Notes under the pieces: generated by a model
What the model was told of the DNA's origin: nothing
Seen by the model: only the letters and a program-made list of their open reading frames with translations
The model's database searches: none
Position numbers and translations under genes: made by a program
DNA from: Lepiota brunneoincarnata
Taxonomy: Eukaryota; Basidiomycota; Agaricomycetes; Agaricales; Agaricaceae
Length of the DNA: 64,000 bases
Direction of reading: 5' to 3'
Assembly: GCA_023014365.1 (NCBI GenBank)
Contig: JAEBUN010000013.1
Location: 620,001-684,000 of the forward strand
Shown: positions 56,761 to 64,000 of the stretch, piece after piece
Layout: every line of letters starts with the position of its first letter
Position numbering within the stretch: position 1 is the stretch's first letter

Positions 56761-59320
56761 TGCGGTTTGTTTCGAACTGCATCTCATCTGACCAAGAATA
56801 TGAGATTTTTATACCCCATCGATGCCGTTGAGAGGCTTGATTTGGTTTCGTCCAATCTCCCTAGTTCTATTGAAATACGAGGACATCCGGAAGGGAAGCA
56901 GAAGTCTTGGTTAGTAGGATAGAGTGGCATGCATTTTCGTGGGGTTAACTCAACTGGAAAGTCAAGAGACCATTAATTACGTGCACCACAGTGGGCTTGG
57001 TGAGAAATTTAGATATTTTTCAATCACTCCCAGCGCAAGGGGTCCCTAGCCCATGCTTACCTGCACGCCCCATAGCTGCCCTTCGTTATTGTTAGTTAAA
57101 GAACACAGATCGAATGGCTCCACCATTAACTGGAGATTCGTCACAACAGACACTATGTATGTTGAGCAGTCGGTCAATTATGTAAATTGTGCTTCCTCGC
57201 AGTGTGAGAGGCTTCTCTGTTCGTCTCGACAAGCCAACTACTAACACCCAAATTCCTATGCCTGGTACGTATTGTGATTGCCTCGTGATACCAAGGTCAG
57301 ACAAACTTTTACCCGAACCACCGAACTGATCCTACCTCACTACGCTCAACTAAGATGGCTATGGAAAAGTGCCTAGGCTTTTGGCTCAGGGTGGAAGCCA
57401 CTAGAATTCCTCAAGTATGAATAGAATATTCTCTGTCTCTTGTCTCCCTCTCTCCGTAGCGCAGCCTCGTTGATATTAGCTTAGTTTAGTAAACGCCTTT
57501 CCCGCTTCGGGTTGTTGACTTGCACAAATTTAGTGACTCTATATATGCATGTAGTTATTCTGCCCGCAATACATTCACCGCCACCGCGTTCTTTCTTGCT
57601 ATCAAACATTGAACCAGGAAAGGTTGGTCTACATTCTTGCGCTGCGCTTCTCGAAGGCCAACAGGAAGGCCCATTAGGGTGGACCAGAAACACGAGTACA
57701 ACTATGCTCACCGCTCGCTGGAGCCTTATCTCGGATGGTCTTGAAGTAAACTATAAGAAATAATTGGAAAAAAAAAAGCAGGGCGCAGGAGTTGTAACTT
57801 CGAAATATGTGACTGATTGGAGATGTGGCAGAAGAGCGCGCCCACCTTTGGAGCGTATAGCGGAGGCAAGACCCGGATGGGGGGGCTCATGTTGTCAGGT
57901 GCTAGACCACAGAGATTAGAGCATTTGGGCATCGGGGCTATTCAACGAACACTCGTGGCGTGCCCGTTGCATGGGAATTCGGTGTAATCATAAAGCGCCC
58001 GGCTGACAGTCTCATCCTCGGGGCTTCTTTCGGGGGAAGGGGAATAGTCAAGATAATGGTTGAGAGGGTATGGGAGAAAATAGGAGAAAGAGTCCGAGTG
58101 GACCGAAGAACGATCTAACGTCAAAATTGAACTGACAGTATAAGAGGGCCCCGGCTGGCTGTTGTAATTGCAAATGCGTTGCTGTGTTGGTGTACGAGGG
58201 CCCCGCCAAATATTAGTCTGCGTTGAGATAATTTGGCCCCGGACGACTGCGATGACCCATCACGTATAGACGATCCCAAAGTTTGGCCAGTAGAGCCAAC
58301 TACGACGTCATTCACAGACCCCGTCATCTCTTCGTTTTCTCCATAACATAGTCGAAGGTCAAGAGTACAACACCCCGCAAGTGACGGGTGTGCTCAATTC
58401 AGCCAGACACGAGCCCTGTAGAGTACCCGTAACAGATGTCTGAAACGTTCGTTCACTCCGGGTGTCCTGAGGACATTGGTCAATCAATAGTGCTGTTAGC
58501 ACCCAGAAGGCGAGACATGATGCATGATGCATGACGTGAGAACAGTTCCTCTGAAATCAAGTTCGAAGTAGGCTAGAAGCTTTGGCAAATTGTGGCGTCG
58601 TCGGGCCTGGGAAGCTCGAGGCCTTCGATGAAGTCAGCTGGGGTTTGATTTTATCCGTTTCAGCAAAAGCCCAGCTCATAACTAACAGTTACGAGAGAGA
58701 ACATCGGATTCGAGGTGCATTCGGCAATAGTCCGGAGCCGACCCGACTCCAAGTTCATGCGAGGGTACTATCGGAACATAATCCACATCTGTTGGGCAAC
58801 AACTTAATTTTCCGAGTAGTATGGTACGGTCTTCATGGTTGGTATTAGTATTAACACTATTATGCTATTGGCTCATTACCTCCCTGGTCTGGAAGCCTGA
58901 AGCTTTGAAGGGCGGACTACGCGCCAAATTTGCGAACACTTTGACAGCCTCCTGTACCACTCCTTCAAAGAGCCCGATAATATGATGACCTTACCTCATG
59001 GCAAGGTTCTACTCGTTTCCGCACCCCAGCCTCGAAGCGGCCATTCATTCATTGGATGCTTCTGCTAGCGCTAGATCCAGGCTTCCCCGCGCTGTCAGGT
59101 AATTTCGGGTCGCAGTTGATGAGGGGATGCCAGTAACTGGTTCACAAATACGCAACTCACCAACCCCGCTTCCACGTTGACCGCCTCCGGGTGTGTGACC
59201 AAAGAGGTTCTAAAAGCTTTTGTTCAGGTGGCGACAGCGGCAATCTGAGCGCCGTTCAGGTATGTATAAAAACCCTGCCCATCTGTTGGGGTGTCTTCAA
59301 GTCAGGACCGACTTGTTACA
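56761..59320. other. Intergenic, no recognised gene
   Basis: A short Cys-bearing frame at 57053-57244 could be the end of a decayed secreted gene. Nothing else was recognised. TATAAAAA at 59265-59272 belongs to the next gene. Confidence 0.4.
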
Positions 59321-59971
59321 ATGTTCTCTCAGGTTGCACACTTTCTTCTAATTCTTCCAGGCCTCCTCGGCGCTGACAGATTACTTGACCCCTTCCTAGC
59401 TCGTACTGTTCACAATTTGTGTCATTGCTGCCTCGCCTGCGGTTGCCTTTCCTTCGATGGCCTGGAATCCAATTCTTTGCTACGACGGGGGTACCCCTCA
59501 TGCAACGGCCTGTTGAAATACTGCTGCCGATTTTTGTGATGTTGCCAGAGCTATCTATGTAAGCGAGTACAACAGAATTTACCATGAACTCCTCCCTGAC
59601 ATGAATATTAGTTAAATCCGGGAGAGAGCAGCTCCCGCTGCTACAACGGGGACTTGGGCAACCGATGTATGCTAATTTTATGTTTGTCCTCTGCGACCCG
59701 TTCTGATACTGATATATCCCTCTTGCAGGCGACTTCACTGTGTTCAACTCTGGCAGTGATCCCGCCTATCCAGATTGGAATAAATGCAGGTCCAGCCTTT
59801 CGAACATCGCCCACAGCTGCTCTTTCGTGAGTCTACTTCACTCTCTTTTGGTGTGATATGGTAATCTATCATCTCGACTAGGGAGGCAAATTCCTTACTG
59901 ATGGGGGCATCTGGTTCACCGTCGATCCTAACTGTGGAAAATGCGGTCCTGATGTCCCTCACTGCTTCTGA
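59321..59971 (+). pseudogene. Secreted cysteine-rich protein gene with one TGA
   Basis: Exon 1 (59321-59332) is ATG plus three codons. Intron 59333-59399 ends CCTAG. Exon 2 completes a signal peptide ending ASPAVA, followed by CYDGGTPHATAC. A TGA at 59514-59516 interrupts this exon and fits CGA to TGA. Exon 3 is 59729-59826 (GDFTVFNSGSDPAYP, NKCRSS). Intron 59827-59881. Exon 4 (59882-59971) contains GGIWFTVDPNCGKCGP and stops after HCF. A TATA box lies about 50 nt upstream. The 5' splice site after exon 2 (near 59640) is uncertain. Probably a small secreted, disulphide-bonded protein; if the TGA is real it is inactive. Confidence 0.65.
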
Positions 59972-60482
59972 TTCTCGTTCCGCAAAACGTGATTGTGAAG
60001 AATGTAATTGTATGCAAATCTCTGTCGATGTACTTCAAGTTATAGTGAAAAATCTGGACCTTCGTCCCCTGAGCTTTTTGAGCTAAGTTTGGTGTTCGAC
60101 TGTATGACCACAGGCGTCCTGTAATCAACCACAGAAAGTGGACCGAAAATAGATCTGGCACAAAATTTGGGCTTGCTGGGCCACCGAAGTGTAGCCATCG
60201 TATGCTATCAGTCTCTATTATGATAACGCTAGTCATATGAGTGCACCCTTGGGCCTGGTGAGAACCGGAGGGAGGCACATATATCTCCCTATCAATCACA
60301 TGGTGTAACAGGTTTAGGGGTGATGTTGTCGCACAGTACAGTACATACATACAGCCCCGATTACGCAGACTTGACGCCCACTCGATAGATTAGATTTAGG
60401 CCGTGACGCCCCATTTAGAAGGTTCTCACATTACGGCGCTGCTCGGATGATGGTCCCCTCGCCTGCAATCTCTAATAAAGCA
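59972..60482. other. Downstream part of a segmental duplication
   Basis: About 59560-60345 resembles 63040-63755, at lower identity outside the exons. No gene is visible in this non-coding part. Confidence 0.55.
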
Positions 60483-60716
60483 GTGCCTTTGCTGGATCGC
60501 ATATTTGGTCATACAAGAGGAATAGCCAAGAAGGCTCCCCCTAATACACACAGTCAGCTTCATCACTTGACCACTCAACTACCGGCGTAACCCTTTAAAT
60601 AAGTGCAGTATCAACAAATATCCAGGATCCGTCCATCCAAGCTACAAGCGATAGCTTACAGACCGACCCGTTACTGGCATAAAGGGTGGTATTGAATCAG
60701 CAAGTAGCGGTTCGAC
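60483..60716 (+). pseudogene. NACHT family N-terminal fragment
   Basis: Matches the 5' exons of NACHT copies 3 and 4, with the family start changed from ATG to GTG at 60483 (PLLDRIFGHTRG). Homology runs through the first intron and second exon and is lost near 60716. No NTPase core follows. Confidence 0.65.
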
Positions 60717-60977
60717 CACAACTACCACCACTACCGCAAAACATGATATCCAATTTCGTAAGTAGGACCATCCGGCGGCAGACAACCCCCCCTCCACCCT
60801 GCCCAGAGCCAATAACCGCAATCTCTAGTCAATCCTCCTTGACTTCCAGTCGAAACAGGAAACGTCCCCTTTTGCAAAGTGCGCTGACCACAGTCATTCA
60901 GCCGTCCACATCGCAGGGTTCCCTGAAGGACGGTGAGAATGGAAGGCGAGTAGTGTAACCTTTTTCGGAAAATACGC

Positions 60978-61330
60978 ATGTCTAACGACGAGGCCCCAAG
61001 GCCACTCACCAACTGGTTCAGACCTCAGCTCAGAGCCATCCGCAACGCAACAAAGGCTTTGTTGAAGCTACATACCAATGCACAGCCCTCCAAAACCGCA
61101 TCACCCTCCTCGAAAAAGAAAACCAGGAACATCAAGGCCGGACCAGCAGGCCCAAGAAGCCTTGACCAAAGAGAAAACCAAGCTCACCTAATCCCACCTC
61201 GCCGAGATAAAGATCCAACGCAAGGAAACCGAGGAGCTCCGCTGGTCATTGGAAGACTTTATCCGCAAGTTGATCGAGATGGAAGAGAGGATTGAAGCGT
61301 TGACCAGGGAGTGGGTAGTGTGGAGGTGTA
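60978..61330 (+). pseudogene. Decayed coiled-coil gene fragment
   Basis: Pieces in two frames read as heptad-rich Leu/Glu/Lys sequence (NRITLLEKENQEH; EIKIQRKETEELRW; LIEMEERIEALTREW). Internal stops occur near 61170 and 61190. No other domain was recognised. Confidence 0.35.
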
Positions 61331-61384
61331 GTTGAAAGACCGTGATGAATCGATTCATCAGCTCTGGGCGATGGAAGGCTCGAT

Positions 61385-62330
61385 ACTATTCGTCAATTGA
61401 AACTATGCTGAGGATCCAAAGTTAATTGTTGACCCCGTAAACCCTCTGGTACTCGGCACTCGAGTTCGAATTTGAGCTGTGTTTTACCGAAATACCTTTG
61501 AACCAAGTATGCGAGTCTTCCCTTTCCTTTCCCTCCCCCACACCGCCCTAAGTTCCATGCTCGACCACGGGCTGGGTGGGATCTCTTTCCCAGGAGGTCC
61601 AACTGTTACACTCGAGATCGTACATCCCATCACATATGAAGACATCAAAGTGTGTGTACATTTGAGTGAGCTTGTGCAGTGATAACAGTTTTGTACGGGT
61701 GGTGGAAGTAAGTATGGGCTCGGATTTGGTGCGGGAAAAGGGATGACTGTGAATCCACATCATGTAGATCACGTCCTTTTTCGTCGAGTGCACGGGGTGC
61801 GGCTGTTTGCCGTATAAGCAATTGGTCCTAGTGCTTGAGTGAGGCAAACCAACCGTTAAATATACGATCATGGAGGTCCGGGAGTTCCGTCATCGGTACT
61901 GTACAGTTCTTGTTCTATCCCTGAGTGCAACGAGCTCGAGTCTGGACTACGAAATGGGCTGGGTGTTCCAAAGAAAGAGGAACGGGCAACTTGAACGCCG
62001 AGACCTACGGTGACACGTCGCAATGACATGTCTGACCTCTGGAGCCTCAACTGCATATGAGAGGACAGAATTTCTAACACTCATTGGTCGAAGAGAGACA
62101 GGTGATGGTTTATGAAACCCACATAAGAATTGAGATCACATTCGAAGTTGTCCTGCAATAGATCCAGACGTGGGCAAACTCCCCGGCGATGCATCGGAAA
62201 TTCCCTGTTCCCTACACTATGAAAGATCCCAGCCCCCTGGGGGTAAGAGCAAGAACAGAATGACACACTTACGCACTGACTATCAGAGCAGTCAATCAGC
62301 ATGAACGGCAGTTCCGAAACGTCAACTACA
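61385..62330. repeat. Diverged duplicate of the 24120-25160 block
   Basis: Similar order of blocks: GAGGATCCAAAGTTAATTG, GTACTCGGCACTCGAG, CCAGGAGGTCCAAC, then a beta-CA-like relic on the minus strand. Indels are frequent. The two blocks are about 37 kb apart in the same orientation. Confidence 0.7.
61980..62330 (-). pseudogene. Beta-carbonic-anhydrase-like relic, copy 2
   Basis: Minus strand LIDCSDSQC (about 62300-62275) resembles the beta-CA CSDSR motif. The later segment (SVRNSVLSYAVEAPEVRHVI, about 62060-62000) corresponds to the zinc-ligand helix of copy 1, but the GHYGCGG motif is destroyed. It is more decayed than copy 1. Confidence 0.45.
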
Positions 62331-63049
62331 TCCACCACCTTTGAGCAATTGACTGCTTGTTTTGTGAGTCCACAACAAGTACTTAGTCTTCGTCCAAAGT
62401 GTTACAGTGACGGCAGTTACGGCTCTTTCCCTCCGACTCTCAGTCTGCCGTGGTCCACCCAACAATCTTCTCACACCCACCCTCCCTTTTGTGCTCGAGT
62501 AGCTCTCCCTCTTATATAGCTGGATCAGCGTGATCTTCGAGCATTTATCTACTGCCAAGACAGAGAGCAAGGGCAAATGGCAGTACATCAACACAGTGCA
62601 GGAAACTAAGCAGGGCCCTGGCGAGGCATGAGCCAGAGTCCATTTCTTGCGCGAGGGCAGACGCATGGCAGGGTCACATCACTCGTGGTAAGAAAACCTT
62701 TACCCTTTGTATGTACACACCCTAGCTCGCCCGCTTTCAATTTCGCGTGTATACCACGCAATATCTAACATCCCTTCCAAAACCCACCCACCCACACCAT
62801 TTTTTATGTCCTTCCCTCCCTCACTTCCCCACTACTGGACCCGATACAGGTGCAGTCGAGAGGTGCACGGTTCCGGCGATCCGACCGCGGTTTCCCCCCG
62901 GCCCCACCCACCCAGGGCCAGCGACGCTTGAGGAAAGCCCTGTCGCCCTCCCCCAGCCTACACAGCGTCGAGTTCCATTATCCTACATCACTTGTAATCT
63001 ATAATTCATATTTATGTTATCTGGACCCCTCACAGCGCGAGACAAATGA
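62331..63049. other. Intergenic, no recognised gene
   Basis: 62341-62455 resembles 25860-25965. The remainder is pyrimidine-rich with no recognised coding sequence. Confidence 0.45.
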
Positions 63050-63413
63050 ACCCCTCCCTGACATGAGTATTAGCTAAACCCGGGAGAGAGCAGCTCCCGC
63101 TGCTACAACGGGGACTTGGGCAACCGATGTATGTTAATTTATGTTTGTCCCTGCGGTCCGTTCTGATATATCCCTGTTGCAGGCGACTTCACTGTGTTCA
63201 ACTCTGGCAGTGATCCCGCCTATCCCAATTGGAATAAATGCAGGTCCAGCCTTCAGGACATCACCCATAGTTGCTCCTTCGTGAGTCTACTTCACTCTCT
63301 TTTGGTGCAATATAACAACCTTACCACCCCGACCAAGGAGGCAAACCCATTGCTGATGACGGCATCTGGTTCACCTTAACTGTGACAAATGTGGTCCTGA
63401 GTCACTGCTTCTG
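63050..63413 (+). pseudogene. Second copy of the secreted cysteine-rich gene, truncated
   Basis: Matches 59575-59971, but the signal-peptide exons are absent. The exon 63183-63280 is open (GDFTVFNSGSDPAYPNW). The next 3' splice site has lost a G, and the last exon carries an 8-nt deletion before the C-terminal Cys motifs. Non-functional duplicate. Confidence 0.7.
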
Positions 63414-64000
63414 ATCCTCGTTCTGCCAAGCGTGAACTGTGAAGAATGTAACTATATGTAACAAAATGCAATCTCTGCCGATGTACTGTGAGTTATACCA
63501 GGAGATCTGGACCTTCGTCTCCTGAGTCTTTTGAGTTACATTTGGTGTTCGACTGTATATGGCGTCTCACAATCAAACTACAGAAAAATGGAACGAAATA
63601 GATCTGGCACAAAATGAGGCTTTGGGGGCTTGCTGGGCCGCTAAAACATAGCCATTTTACGTTATCTGTCTCCATTATGATAACGCTAGCCTGGTGCGAA
63701 TCTAAGGGAGGGCGCATATCTCTACCTGTCAATCATAGGGAGTAACAGGTACGGAGGTATTGCCCCACCGGGTGCTCATCGTGTGTCATGACGTGCAGTT
63801 CAGGGCTCTGATAAAGTCAGACTACTTGCGTGCGCCTCACTGTCAAATTTCGCAACACTTCGTTATGCAGCATTAGGGCGGCCACCCAACCACCACGGCC
63901 CCCATAGACGGGAAGAGCCGGATTCACCGCTGGACCTTGATGGTCGGCCATCTGCATTAGGTCATCATGGTTCTGCCTCCAATGGCACAAATTAGCCGGC
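63414..64000. other. Duplication tail and unassigned sequence
   Basis: To about 63755 this is the tail of the duplication shared with 59972-60345. Beyond that I recognise nothing. Confidence 0.45.

Overview
This window looks like a transposon-rich, subtelomere-like or accessory region of a basidiomycete genome, most likely from an Agaricomycete. The supporting signs are short GT-AG introns of about 48-67 nt, a multi-copy NACHT STAND (NLR-like) gene family, a TPR-CHAT gene, chromodomain-bearing Ty3/gypsy elements and small secreted cysteine-rich genes. I cannot name the genus. There are no operons or bacterial features.

Layout. 2-956: 3' remnant of a NACHT gene. 2405-6305: a TPR-CHAT caspase-like gene, one intron, one single-base frameshift. 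6343-22706: a nested transposon block. It holds a copia-like LTR, a decayed Tc1/IS630-type DDE transposase bracketed by inverted LTR arms of a gypsy family (D), a solo LTR in that transposase, a complete 7.9-kb gypsy element (A) inserted into D's own 3' LTR, the decayed minus-strand body of D, and a truncated A-type LTR. 22787-29347: two more NACHT copies, one split by a solo LTR, with a decayed beta-carbonic-anhydrase-like gene between them. 32100-47845: a foldback DNA element carrying a near-identical gypsy tandem, LTR-internal-LTR-internal-LTR (B and C), with one target-site duplication outside the whole array. 49309-64000: gene fragments, a DUF5648-like secreted gene, a fourth NACHT copy, small secreted genes and diverged segmental duplications.

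The A/B/C gypsy family has gag, protease-RT-RNaseH-integrase-chromodomain pol, a PBS perfectly complementary over 11 nt to the predicted transcript 5' end (Tf1-type self-priming), and a possible -1 frameshift site at the gag stop. All three copies also carry, between pol and the 3' LTR and on the opposite strand, a spliced gene with its own TATA box. Its product is a charged coiled-coil protein with a Gal4-spaced six-cysteine cluster that is completed only by splicing. This is the most interesting object in the window.

NACHT proteins and CHAT proteases are both cell-death or immune-type signalling parts, so a regulated-death role is plausible, but every NACHT copy here is broken. Most nonsense mutations in several unrelated loci fit CGA to TGA, pointing to C-to-T decay at CpG.
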